From assembly GCF_014280935.1 (NCBI RefSeq), contig NZ_JACLZI010000030.1, positions 1-64,000 on the forward strand: 64,000 bases of DNA. Direction: 5' to 3'. This DNA comes from Aquibacillus kalidii. Its GTDB lineage: Bacteria > Bacillota > Bacilli > Bacillales > Amphibacillaceae. The notes under the pieces are model-generated. The model saw nothing but the letters and a program-made list of their open reading frames with translations, had not been told where the DNA came from and did not search any database. A program made the translations under genes and the position numbers. Positions 34,788 through 42,876 of the stretch are shown piece after piece (the stretch's first letter is position 1; the number at the start of each line of letters is the position of its first letter).

Positions 34788-36023
34788 TTAACGAATCATA
34801 AGTAACTCTGGTCCAGTTAACTGTTTATAGACATTCCTTAACCTCCTCTCCATTTTCTCCCAACAATATGTGGTTTCCATAACGTTTCGTGCATTCCTAC
34901 TCATTTTTTGTAGAAGATATTTATTTTTGGATAAATAAATAATTGCCTCAGAGTAATCTTTAGCAGTAACATTTTTCTTATCAATAATCAAACCACATTG
35001 ATGATTACGAATAAATGATTCCATCTCATGACATCGATTCACTAATACTGGAACCCCATTATTTAAATAACTAAAGAATTTGTTTGGCATCGCATAGGAC
35101 CGATTTAAGGAATCATGTAGATCTTCGTAATCAATCCATCCAATATCCACATCATTATAATGTTTCGATATAGAGTCGTAGTCTACCCATCCTGTTCTTT
35201 CAATCTTATCGCTCAAATCACTTGATAACTCGAATGAATCGCCATACCTTGTTCCACCAATTATTTTAAAGCGAAAATCCATTTCCTTTGAACATAACTC
35301 AGTGATTTTCATAATCTTATCTTTACTTCCTCTTTTGTAATCCATATTCCCTTCATAGCTTACAACCATTTGGTTATGATTAAAGTCCTTAGGTGAATAA
35401 TCTCGTGCTAAAGGCGGCGAGTTATAGATTACTTCTACTGGTAATGTCGGGTCTTGAGATAAAAACCAAGATTTTATAGAAGGGGAAATAGTAATAACGT
35501 AATCAACCTCATCCAGCATAAGCAAAAGCTTTTCTTTGAGGTTATTTCTTGTGGATTCTGGGTTTCTAGTATCAAAAGGATCCGGTGTTAATTCGTGACT
35601 ATCATAAACTAGTTTAACTGCCTTATTCTTCTCTTGTAGCTGTCGCTTGACACCAACTCCTGCAAATAAAGATAGGTATTCATGAACATGGTAGATATCC
35701 GCTTCCTGCTCTATCCCAAGTTTAGTTAACGGGTTGTCAAAACCTTCTTGCCACTGTGAAGCAGGTGATAACACTTTACTCAGCGGACCTCTACTTTCAT
35801 CAAAATCGTACGTTACCACTTTAATCCCTTCATGTGTAAACTTTGGTTCTAGAAATTTATCTTTAATAGGCGTACCATCTATATCGAAAAGATATCCACC
35901 TTTTCTAGGAACAACCATCGTTACATCGTATCCTAACTTCTTCAAGCTTTTCGCTTCCCTCTTAAAGATCCTCGAATCTAAAAAAGGGTGTTCTGCCACT
36001 AACATACATACCTTTTGGACCAT
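34788..36023 (-). CDS. GT4-like glycosyltransferase, tandem paralogue 1
   Basis: This 411-aa GT-B transferase is the first gene of the minus-strand glycan operon. Its conserved blocks are VAEHPFLDSRIFKREAKSLK, PRKGGYLFDIDG, KLVYDSHELTPDPFD, VEVIYNSPPLARDY and YAMPNKFFSYLNNGVPVL. No signal or membrane helix. AAAGGAGTAAAAAA precedes the ATG. A consensus-quality sigma-K promoter lies 128 bp upstream, so mother-cell expression is likely. Confidence 0.87.
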   Translation of the reverse strand: MVQKVCMLVAEHPFLDSRIFKREAKSLKKLGYDVTMVVPRKGGYLFDIDGTPIKDKFLEPKFTHEGIKVVTYDFDESRGPLSKVLSPASQWQEGFDNPLTKLGIEQEADIYHVHEYLSLFAGVGVKRQLQEKNKAVKLVYDSHELTPDPFDTRNPESTRNNLKEKLLLMLDEVDYVITISPSIKSWFLSQDPTLPVEVIYNSPPLARDYSPKDFNHNQMVVSYEGNMDYKRGSKDKIMKITELCSKEMDFRFKIIGGTRYGDSFELSSDLSDKIERTGWVDYDSISKHYNDVDIGWIDYEDLHDSLNRSYAMPNKFFSYLNNGVPVLVNRCHEMESFIRNHQCGLIIDKKNVTAKDYSEAIIYLSKNKYLLQKMSRNARNVMETTYCWEKMERRLRNVYKQLTGPELLMIR

Positions 36024-36109
36024 TTTTTTACTCCTTTCACCTATTAAACTGGCATTTCTACTAATGGTTTTCTAGTAACATTTTCTTATTGACTAGTAGT
36101 GTTCCAATA

Positions 36110-36136
36110 ACGAACTATTCAGTACTGAATAAAATA
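36110..36136 (+). promoter_or_regulatory. candidate sigma-K promoter for wecB
   Basis: AC, 16 nt, then AATAAAATA, one mismatch from CATANNNTA, 61 bp before the wecB start. Confidence 0.45.
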
Positions 36137-36150
36137 ATTAGTGTTGGAAA

Positions 36151-36177
36151 TATAGTATGCCAAATCTTGAAAATCGT
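36151..36177 (-). promoter_or_regulatory. sigma-K promoter for the glycosyltransferase operon
   Basis: On the minus strand AC, exactly 16 nt, then CATACTATA. This matches the sigma-K consensus (AC-N16-CATANNNTA) at every defined position and reads into the operon beginning at 36023. Confidence 0.7.
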
Positions 36178-36196
36178 ATAAGAAAGGAGTTTAATT

Positions 36197-37270
36197 TTGA
36201 AAATTTTAACTGTTATTGGGGCAAGACCACAATTTATAAAGTCTTGTATGCTATCTAAGGCTATTAAAATAAGGCAAGACATGGATGAAGTGATCGTGCA
36301 CACTGGTCAACACTACGATGATAATATGTCTAAGGTATTTTTTAATCAGTTACACCTCCCACAGCCAGACTATTATTTAGGAGTTGGATCCGGCTCTCAT
36401 GGGAAACAGACTGCCCAGATGTTAGAAGAACTAGAACAGATTATGTTATCCATTAACCCAGATATTGTTTTAGTTTACGGGGATACTAATTCTACTCTCG
36501 CTGGTAGTCTAGCAGCAGCGAAACTCCATATCCCAATTGCTCATGTAGAAGCAGGGCTAAGGAGCTTTAATAAAAAAATGCCTGAAGAGATAAATCGTTT
36601 ATTAACAGACCACCTATCTAAATGGCTACTTTGTCCGTCTTCATCTGCAGTCGACAATTTAAATAAAGAGGGTATTACAAAAGGTGTACATTTAACAGGG
36701 GATATCATGTATGACTCTGTGTTATATTTTAAGGAAAAAGCAAGACAGCACTCTCCAATCTTAAAGAAGTTATCTCTATCAAGCGATAACTTCTACCTTG
36801 CTACCGTTCATCGGGCGGAAAATACTGATCAACCAGAGCGATTAAAATCTATTCTTGAAGCCTTTCAGCAACTAGATAGACAAGTAATTATCCCTTTACA
36901 CCCACGAACAAAAAATAAAATCGATCAATTTAACTTAACTGACTTAATTGATTCTTCAGCCATTAAAATTGTTGATCCAATGGATTACTTTGACATGCTA
37001 ACAATTTCATCAAATGCTAACCTTATCCTTACTGACTCTGGTGGGTTACAAAAAGAAGCTTATATGCTGAAAGTTCCCTGTATCACACTTAGAGATGAAA
37101 CAGAATGGATTGAGACCGTAGACACAGGCTGGAACCAACTAGTTGGTGCTAATAGCCAACAAATAGTTGATAGTGTAGGATCTATCCAAATCCCTTCAGC
37201 ACATCCCGATCTATTTGGAAATGGTGACACCGCAAATCAAATAATCAACCTGTTGCAAAAGGAAGGTTAA
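36197..37270 (+). CDS. wecB: non-hydrolysing UDP-GlcNAc 2-epimerase (WecB/WbpI family)
   Basis: This 357-aa enzyme epimerises C2 of UDP-GlcNAc, or of a diacetamido uronic acid derivative, to the manno form. Motifs include MKILTVIGARPQFIK, VEAGLRSFNKKMPEEINR, ATVHRAENTDQ and LTDSGGLQKEAYMLKVPCIT. The start is a TTG after AAAGGAGTTTAATT. It is transcribed opposite to the transferase operon. With the nearby WbpA-, WbpB-, WbpE- and WbpD-like genes it could act as WbpI, giving UDP-ManNAc3NAcA; a plain WecB role is the alternative. Confidence 0.9.
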   Translation: MKILTVIGARPQFIKSCMLSKAIKIRQDMDEVIVHTGQHYDDNMSKVFFNQLHLPQPDYYLGVGSGSHGKQTAQMLEELEQIMLSINPDIVLVYGDTNSTLAGSLAAAKLHIPIAHVEAGLRSFNKKMPEEINRLLTDHLSKWLLCPSSSAVDNLNKEGITKGVHLTGDIMYDSVLYFKEKARQHSPILKKLSLSSDNFYLATVHRAENTDQPERLKSILEAFQQLDRQVIIPLHPRTKNKIDQFNLTDLIDSSAIKIVDPMDYFDMLTISSNANLILTDSGGLQKEAYMLKVPCITLRDETEWIETVDTGWNQLVGANSQQIVDSVGSIQIPSAHPDLFGNGDTANQIINLLQKEG

Positions 37271-37292
37271 ATACTAAAAAAACCTTATAAAA

Positions 37293-37345
37293 TACAAAAA
37301 CACCAGAAGTAGTGAGACTTACTCACCTCTTCTGGTGTTTTTGTA
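37293..37345. terminator. bidirectional terminator
   Basis: TACAAAAACACCAGAAG / CTTCTGGTGTTTTTGTA, a 17-bp stem between convergent wecB and the C5-epimerase gene. Confidence 0.9.
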
Positions 37346-37347
37346 CT

Positions 37348-38373
37348 TTAACCATTAACTTTATATCCGTTTACATAGTCCCTCCATCTTTGTAACGTCT
37401 CTCCTAACTTAGAATCATTTTCTATTGTATTGAGAGCCGCTAGCAAATGGATATGGGTTATATGGTAACCCCATTTTGCAACATTAGGATACCCACCATC
37501 CGTTGTATAGTGGGTTAGATCGTACGAGGAGCGATTTCCCAAATCATATAATGGTAGCATTCTCTTTAATGCAATAATTCCATTATCGTACAGCTGTTTA
37601 CTCAGATCATCCCCAGAGGCTTTGTATAAGTCATAAAGTCCAATTAACGAAAACATAAAACCATTTAATATATAGCTTGGTGGATCCGTTGGACATTCCT
37701 CATAGAACCAATATTTATTTTCAAACTTAGCTAGAATACCTTTAGGGGATGGTGTTTTAAAAATAGTGGTAGCTCTCCTCGCTCTTTCACTATATTTACG
37801 ATTGTTTGTCAGGTAAGCAGCTCTTGCTAGGACGGACAGAGCCATCCCTAAACCGATAGACGAATACCACGGTGCTTTGACATCATCTAGTCGTTTCGGA
37901 AAATATGGGAGATCAAAGTGATAGGCCCATCCTCCTTGCGTGTCTTGGTTATTAATGAACCAATCCGCTACCTTTAAAAATATACTTTTACTTCTTTCAT
38001 TCTTATCTTTTAAGAATATACTGTAATGTTGGAGTCCATAATGGGCGATAGTTGAAGGATTATAATGTTTTCCAAAGGGGTAAATAGTTATTGGAATGCC
38101 CGAATCATCCAATTCAACATTCCAATTTTCCACTTCATTTTTGTCAAAGTGCAAGTAATTTCCATTGTATTTATAAGGCTTTATTTCTAATGGCCTTGCA
38201 TTCGTCACCTGAAGTTTTAATGTCTTATCCTTTTCGATCCACACCTTTTCTGTGCCATATCCTTTTTCAAGTAAAGACAATGGCACATAATAGTCATTCC
38301 CAATTTGTTTTCCAACTGCCTCAAATTTACCATGCATCAACATATTCACATCTTTAATCTTAGTATGATCCAA
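37348..38373 (-). CDS. D-glucuronyl C5-epimerase homologue (heparan sulfate GLCE-like)
   Basis: This 341-aa protein aligns with animal heparan sulfate D-glucuronyl C5-epimerase from the N-terminal domain (YNPSTIAHYGLQHYS) through the (alpha/alpha) barrel. That includes APWYSSIGLGMALSVLARAA, SYILNGFMFSLIGLYDL, RMLPLYDLGNRSSYDLTHY and WGYHITHIHLLAAL. It inverts C5 of a uronic acid within a polymer. Compared from memory with human GLCE, E499, Y560 and Y578 correspond to E226, Y284 and Y303 here; Y500 is replaced by C227. There is no N-terminal membrane anchor. The start is a TTG after AGAGAGG; a GTG three codons upstream overlaps that site. It is third in an operon with an acetyltransferase and a glycosyltransferase. 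Confidence 0.9.
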   Translation of the reverse strand: MDHTKIKDVNMLMHGKFEAVGKQIGNDYYVPLSLLEKGYGTEKVWIEKDKTLKLQVTNARPLEIKPYKYNGNYLHFDKNEVENWNVELDDSGIPITIYPFGKHYNPSTIAHYGLQHYSIFLKDKNERSKSIFLKVADWFINNQDTQGGWAYHFDLPYFPKRLDDVKAPWYSSIGLGMALSVLARAAYLTNNRKYSERARRATTIFKTPSPKGILAKFENKYWFYEECPTDPPSYILNGFMFSLIGLYDLYKASGDDLSKQLYDNGIIALKRMLPLYDLGNRSSYDLTHYTTDGGYPNVAKWGYHITHIHLLAALNTIENDSKLGETLQRWRDYVNGYKVNG

Positions 38374-38423
38374 ACCGTTCACCTCTCTTGTTACTTTGCC
38401 ATCTTTCGAGAAACAAAAGTTAA

Positions 38424-39107
38424 CTATTTATGGTTAATTTGTTCTGCGGGAACTCCTACTACAATCAAATCGTCCCCTATATCTTTCGTAACAACTGAAC
38501 CAGCACCTATGATTGTGTTTTTTCCGATCGAAACACCTGGTAATAATGATGCATTATTTCCAATCTTGGCACCTTCTTTTACATAAGGACCATTCAGGGA
38601 GAAATCCTTTGCTCCCATATACTTGTCATTTGACATCGAAACACAAGGACCAATAAACACATTATCTTCCAACGTTGTATCACCCGTAACGTACGCTAGC
38701 GTTTGGATTGTACATGATTTTCCTATCGTTGTATTTAATTCAACAATAGCAGCCCTCCCAACAATCGATCCTTCGCCAATGGAAACATTTTCCCTAACAC
38801 TTGCCTGGTCTCCAATGAAAACTCCTTTTCCAATTTGGGTGCCAGAATAAATCGATACCAACTGTCCAATACGAGTGCCTGACTCAATTATTAAGCTATT
38901 GTTCGTATCAGAAATCTTACGCATTTTCTTATTTACACTCGGTTTGACTCCAAGTACACAGTTACTTCCTATTACTACGTCGTCACCAATTCTAGTTCCT
39001 TGTAAAAGTACTGTATTATGTCCGATTACTACATTTTCTCCAATAACTACACCATCCTCTATTACTGTATTAGTACCTAATTGTGTACTTTCCGGAATAA
39101 AAGACAT
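38424..39107 (-). CDS. left-handed beta-helix N-acetyltransferase (WbpD/WlbB-like)
   Basis: This 227-aa protein is almost entirely hexapeptide repeats (GENVVIG, GDDVVIG, GKGVFIG, GKNTIIG), forming a trimeric beta-helix acyltransferase. The segment VFIGPCVSMSNDKYMG and GPYVKEGAKIGNNASLLPGV resemble WbpD/WlbB, which acetylate the 3-amino group of a UDP-3-amino sugar. The ATG at 39107 has AAGGAGGG upstream. It lies between the CgeB-like transferase and the C5-epimerase in one operon. Confidence 0.87.
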   Translation of the reverse strand: MSFIPESTQLGTNTVIEDGVVIGENVVIGHNTVLLQGTRIGDDVVIGSNCVLGVKPSVNKKMRKISDTNNSLIIESGTRIGQLVSIYSGTQIGKGVFIGDQASVRENVSIGEGSIVGRAAIVELNTTIGKSCTIQTLAYVTGDTTLEDNVFIGPCVSMSNDKYMGAKDFSLNGPYVKEGAKIGNNASLLPGVSIGKNTIIGAGSVVTKDIGDDLIVVGVPAEQINHK

Positions 39108-39122
39108 AAACAAAATCCCTCC

Positions 39123-40043
39123 TTATTTTCTAATAAGACTACTTATTTTTTCAACTAGCTGTTTTGTACGGCCTTCAACAGTATGATTCTGTCTAATAAA
39201 GTGATAGCCTTGTTCAGCAATTCTTTCCCTCTCTTTTTCATTCTCCAAATAATATGCTGCTTTCTCCTTAACGTTCACTTCATCTACCGGAATAAAATGA
39301 AAATTGGGTATAAAACCAAGATCTTCAAGCTCTTTAAAAGTTGGTGCTAGGAGCAGTGTTTTGCATGCTAGGGCTTCAAAATACTTCAGTACGGGATAAT
39401 TTAGTTTTGATGGACAAGTAAACATTATTTTAGCTCGGTTAATTTCCCTAGCGTATTGCTCCCCAATGTAGAGCTGCTCCTCCTCTTCTTTACTAAAGTT
39501 CCGGTATCCCGGATGACCGTGATAGGTAAAATTAGAGTCCCCTTCATACGCCTTCAGAAGTTTTTGTCTAAAAGGATAGTAGTCGTTAATAGCACCCATC
39601 ATTAACAGATTTATATCCTTTGCCATTCCGTAATCTTTAAAAATGTTTGTATGAACAAAGTGTGGAAACCATTCTATTCTTTCTTTATATTCTGGATAAA
39701 TCTCTATAAATTGATCCCGTGTGACAGAAAATAGAAAGTTAATCTTATTTTTTTCGATATAATTTTTTCTTAGTTTAACAAATCGATGAACATCATTAAC
39801 AAACAATCCAGTTGGAATGTCTATATTACCTAGACCTTTTATCATCGGTGTCATGTTCCTATCCATATCATTCAATAAGAGAATAAAGTCTGGCTTTTTG
39901 TCTATCTGCTTCAAAATGTATTGAATATGACCAGACTTCCGCCATACTGTTAAATCAATATTTTTAGATAGTTCTTTTTCTAAATAATAATAGTTCTTAC
40001 TAATAAATCCCGATGTATCCTCAGCAATAAATAATATATGCAC
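39123..40043 (-). CDS. CgeB-like glycosyltransferase
   Basis: This 306-aa GT-B-like protein of the CgeB type has HILFIAEDTSG at the start, FLLLNDMDRNMTPM, IEWFPHFVHTNIFKDY, and the C-terminal CPSKLNYPVLKYFEALACKT plus FHFIPVDEVNVKEKA. B. subtilis CgeB (317 aa) matures the outermost spore layer, which fits the adjacent coat genes. The start is a GTG after AAGGAGAGAAAAAAG. First gene of the three-gene operon with the acetyltransferase and C5-epimerase. Confidence 0.8.
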   Translation of the reverse strand: MHILFIAEDTSGFISKNYYYLEKELSKNIDLTVWRKSGHIQYILKQIDKKPDFILLLNDMDRNMTPMIKGLGNIDIPTGLFVNDVHRFVKLRKNYIEKNKINFLFSVTRDQFIEIYPEYKERIEWFPHFVHTNIFKDYGMAKDINLLMMGAINDYYPFRQKLLKAYEGDSNFTYHGHPGYRNFSKEEEEQLYIGEQYAREINRAKIMFTCPSKLNYPVLKYFEALACKTLLLAPTFKELEDLGFIPNFHFIPVDEVNVKEKAAYYLENEKERERIAEQGYHFIRQNHTVEGRTKQLVEKISSLIRK

Positions 40044-40085
40044 CTTTTTTCTCTCCTTTTCTTACTTATCTAGTAATTTGTAATA

Positions 40086-40112
40086 GGACTTATGCCAAAT
40101 TTGTTTTTTCGT
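40086..40112 (-). promoter_or_regulatory. weak candidate sigma-K promoter for the epimerase operon
   Basis: On the minus strand AC, 16 nt, CATAAGTCC. The CATA and spacing match; the final TA does not. It lies 43 bp upstream of the CgeB-like start. Confidence 0.35.
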
Positions 40113-40189
40113 TACGGTAGTCCATCTCACTTCCAAGCTCCTGCATAAGATATCAAATGAGTCATCATACAAGTGAGGAGAATTAATTT

Positions 40190-41104
40190 ATGAAAGTCGG
40201 TGTAATTGGAACAGGTAAAATGGGGGAAAATCATGTCAGAACATATTTAAATATGATGGAACATTGTCAACTCGTTGGTGTATTTGATAACAATGAAGAA
40301 AAAAGTCGTCAGATTTCAGAAAAATATAAAGTAAAACAATTTCATTCATTAATTAGCCTTCTTCAATCAGTAGACGCTGTTAGTATAGCTGTTCCGACTG
40401 AATTCCATTATGATATCGCACTACTTTGTATCAAGCACAAGGTAAATATGTTAATAGAGAAACCTATTACAGATACAATCCCACAGGCACAAGAATTAAT
40501 CCGCAAGGCCTCTGCGGGTGAAGTAAAACTTCAAGTCGGACACATTGAACTTTTTAATCCACTAATAAAAGCTCTTACAAAGGAATTAGAAAATGAAAAG
40601 ATCATCGGAATTGATTTTCAACGAATGAGTCCATATAGTGAAAGAATTAAAAATGTGGATGTCGTGAAAGATTTAATGATTCATGACCTTTATATTCTGC
40701 AGGAAATACTCAAAGACGACAGTCTAATAGAGTTTTATACACTAGGCAAAATGATAGAAAATACACCAAAGCACGCACTTGTTATTGCTCGATCATCAGA
40801 AGGTGTAATAGCTAAGTTTACTGCCAGTTTTAAATCAAAAAGAAAAGTAAGAACAATCCAAGTTTTAACTGAGAATGCTATTTTTGAGGTTGACATCTTA
40901 AATAACGAACTGAATATAACTCGAGATAATATGACTCAAAGTATAAAAGTAAACAGTTATGTTCAACCGTTAGAAATTCAGCTAACAGATTTTATTAATT
41001 GTATTAACTCAGATAGAACTCCATCCGTAACTGGTGAAGACGGAATGGAAGCACTTAGGATTACCAATTTAATAAGTGAAGCCATAATGGATGATCAAAA
41101 GTAA
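40190..41104 (+). CDS. Gfo/Idh/MocA nucleotide-sugar 3-dehydrogenase (WlbA/WbpB or GnnA-like)
   Basis: This 304-aa NAD(P)-dependent enzyme has the Rossmann motif VIGTGKMGENH and the catalytic EKP at residues 90-92. VGHIELFNP contains H118, and VVKDLMIHDLYIL contains H165 and D166. These are typical of enzymes oxidising C3 of UDP-GlcNAc (GnnA) or UDP-GlcNAcA (WbpB/WlbA). The 3-keto product would feed the DegT aminotransferase. It is divergent from the epimerase operon. A perfect CATAAGATA lies at 40144-40152 but without a correctly spaced AC. Confidence 0.88.
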   Translation: MKVGVIGTGKMGENHVRTYLNMMEHCQLVGVFDNNEEKSRQISEKYKVKQFHSLISLLQSVDAVSIAVPTEFHYDIALLCIKHKVNMLIEKPITDTIPQAQELIRKASAGEVKLQVGHIELFNPLIKALTKELENEKIIGIDFQRMSPYSERIKNVDVVKDLMIHDLYILQEILKDDSLIEFYTLGKMIENTPKHALVIARSSEGVIAKFTASFKSKRKVRTIQVLTENAIFEVDILNNELNITRDNMTQSIKVNSYVQPLEIQLTDFINCINSDRTPSVTGEDGMEALRITNLISEAIMDDQK

Positions 41105-41223
41105 TGACATTTTAGATCTTTTCTAATTTATCTGTATGTTTCTAGCAAAAATTTATTTCTAAAAACGGAATATATTGAACACGTTCTGAACAAAAATATG
41201 CTTTTCTCCCAGAAGAAGCTTTT

Positions 41224-41262
41224 AACCCCCTTTGGATTTAACCTAATTATCCAAAGGGGGTT
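41224..41262 (+). terminator. terminator after the 3-dehydrogenase gene
   Basis: AACCCCCTTTGGAT / ATCCAAAGGGGGTT followed by ATTTCGCTT. The remaining sequence to 41415 shows no gene or motif. Confidence 0.8.
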
Positions 41263-41415
41263 ATTTCGCTTAGATGACATCCTGCATTCTGTTCAAATTA
41301 GACATCTTTTGGATCTATGCTAATTCTTTGATACAGAAATATCCTTGCATCCACCTTAGCATTTTATGGTCTCCTACTACTCACCAAGACACTCTCTTAT
41401 GGAAAGGATAAAAAA

Positions 41416-41441
41416 GCGACTCAAACAGATGTTTGAGTCGC
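41416..41441 (-). terminator. terminator after the DUF2642 genes
   Basis: GCGACTCAAACA / TGTTTGAGTCGC, a perfect 12-bp stem with a 2-nt loop. On the minus strand it is followed by T6. Confidence 0.85.
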
Positions 41442-41478
41442 AAAATTTAATATTCCAACCATTTTCTATTAAAACTAA

Positions 41479-41691
41479 CTATGCTGCTCCTAGAAAACGG
41501 ACATAGTTAATAGCACTTAAAGAGACATATAACTTGTTATTCTGTCCATATCCACTACTAATATCAATAACTAAAACCAATTCATCTGTAACTGTGGCAA
41601 GAATCCCTTCAAGTAAATTATTATCTGTCGCAACTTCAACTCTAGAACCAATTCGACTAGCTAATTCTGCAGCAAATGTTTGTTCAAACAT
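41479..41691 (-). CDS. DUF2642-type spore coat-associated protein (short)
   Basis: This 70-aa small beta protein has the DUF2642 pattern: RIGSRVEVATDNNLLEGILA, DELVLVIDI, then YVSLSAINYVRFL. The fold is Sm-like and recurs in coat or exosporium proteins of bacilli. It lies 15 bp downstream of a second, longer DUF2642 gene and is cotranscribed with it, under a sigma-K-like promoter. Confidence 0.7.
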   Translation of the reverse strand: MFEQTFAAELASRIGSRVEVATDNNLLEGILATVTDELVLVIDISSGYGQNNKLYVSLSAINYVRFLGAA

Positions 41692-41706
41692 CCGTATCCC
41701 CTCCTT

Positions 41707-42078
41707 TTATAATTCACTAACAAATTCAATTTTTTCAATACGAACTAGCACAGTGTTACCAGTACTATCAATAATTGCAATATAGTTTTCTCTTACTGCA
41801 AGCAATGTCCCAGTAACTGTACCAAAAGGTGTTGTAACTTCGACTTGTTCATTAACTAAGTCCAATAGTACATCCCTTAATGTTGTTGGGTTAGTTGGTG
41901 TAGGAGTTGTAGGTGTGTCAGTTCCTCCATCTCCCTTATCGATATCAATATCGACATCGACATCTAATCCCGGTAAATCAATAGAGAAATCCAGATCCTG
42001 ACCGTTATTATTCACTAGATTTTGCGTCATTTGATTAAGCATTTCCAATAGGCTTCTTTGTCTACTATTTAATGCCAA
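41707..42078 (-). CDS. DUF2642-type spore coat-associated protein with acidic linker
   Basis: This 123-aa protein has an N-terminal helical segment (SRQRSLLEMLNQMTQNLVNN), an acidic Asp/Val/Ile repeat stretch (DVDVDIDIDKGDGG) and a Thr/Pro linker (TPTTPTPTNPTT). The C-terminal DUF2642 domain contains VEVTTPFGTVTGTLLAVREN and YIAIIDSTG. Alternating Asp-Ile/Val strings and Thr/Pro linkers suit a structural surface protein, and the Thr-rich linker is a possible glycan attachment site (inference). The start is taken as a TTG after AAAGGATGATAAAG; the ATG 9 bp upstream lies within that site. Confidence 0.68.
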   Translation of the reverse strand: MALNSRQRSLLEMLNQMTQNLVNNNGQDLDFSIDLPGLDVDVDIDIDKGDGGTDTPTTPTPTNPTTLRDVLLDLVNEQVEVTTPFGTVTGTLLAVRENYIAIIDSTGNTVLVRIEKIEFVSEL

Positions 42079-42110
42079 CTTTATCATCCTTTCTATAATA
42101 GATTTCTATT

Positions 42111-42137
42111 CACTATATGCGAATCGCAATTTGCTGT
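42111..42137 (-). promoter_or_regulatory. candidate sigma-K promoter for the DUF2642 operon
   Basis: On the minus strand AC, 16 nt, CATATAGTG, one mismatch from CATANNNTA, about 35 bp upstream of the start. The gap from here to 42410 shows no gene. Confidence 0.55.
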
Positions 42138-42410
42138 AAGGGCATTTGTTTGAAATACAAATAATTCCACTAATATGCTAGATAGAAAGGTACCTTGCCT
42201 TCACTTAAATGATTCAAAATACCTAAGAAATAACAATATCTTTCCTTATAACTTCCTTCTTTTTATAAAGAACAATTCCTTTTCGTGTAAGCCAATTATC
42301 AGCACTAGGCCAATATATTACTTTTTAATACTTAAATAGACTACTATCTATAGCACGCATAAAAGCGATTAGAATAAGATATAGAAAACGATACTTAGGA
42401 GGTGAACAAA

Positions 42411-42596
42411 TTGAGTAAGGATATAAGTTTTAAAAGTGTTGATGCTTTGGTGGCATCAACATTAAAGAAACACGGAGCAAAGTTGGATAAAGATAAATTA
42501 GAACCTAAGGATAAAGAAACAATATTAGATGTAGTAAAGAATATGCAAAAAAGCGTAGATGAAATAACAAAGAAGACTACTGACAAGGAAAAATAA
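42411..42596 (+). CDS. small hypothetical protein in the coat gene region
   Basis: This 61-aa lysine- and aspartate-rich helical protein starts MSKDISFKSVDALVASTLKK. No family is recognised. AGGAGGTG nine bases upstream of the TTG fits well; a GTG within that site is a poorer start. AC-N16-CATAAAAGC (ending about 42367) is a partial sigma-K match. The setting between coat genes suggests a spore role, but this is inference. Confidence 0.6.
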   Translation: MSKDISFKSVDALVASTLKKHGAKLDKDKLEPKDKETILDVVKNMQKSVDEITKKTTDKEK

Positions 42597-42621
42597 AAAT
42601 ATACCTTTAATATTAGAGCAT

Positions 42622-42661
42622 GAAGATGATTCCAAAGTGCAAGTGTGGAATCATCTTTTTT
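42622..42661 (+). terminator. terminator after the small hypothetical gene
   Basis: AAGATGATTCCA / TGGAATCATCTT followed by T5. Confidence 0.85.
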
Positions 42662-42821
42662 TACGTTATTGTACCTATACTTTCTATACTAAAACGGTTT
42701 GATTAAACCTTATAATCTCTATAATTTCCTTTATCACTTATAACTAACTCTGTTTAATAGGTAATAGTTTAATTAACGCTTCTATCAATAAATAGGTGTT
42801 TTATATTGGATAAGTACCCTT

Positions 42822-42848
42822 ACCATTTATTGTTACTGACATACAATA
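42822..42848 (+). promoter_or_regulatory. sigma-K promoter of the CotX-like gene
   Basis: AC (42822-42823), exactly 16 nt, then CATACAATA. This fully matches the sigma-K consensus and lies 29 bp upstream of the start codon. Confidence 0.7.
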
Positions 42849-42876
42849 TCGTAAATCACAAGAAAGGAGAGTTATT

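Noticed and set aside
27316-41104. Capsule or teichoic-acid export locus
   Set aside because: No flippase, polymerase, ABC exporter, initiating lipid transferase or signal peptide was found, while sigma-K-type promoters and coat genes are present.
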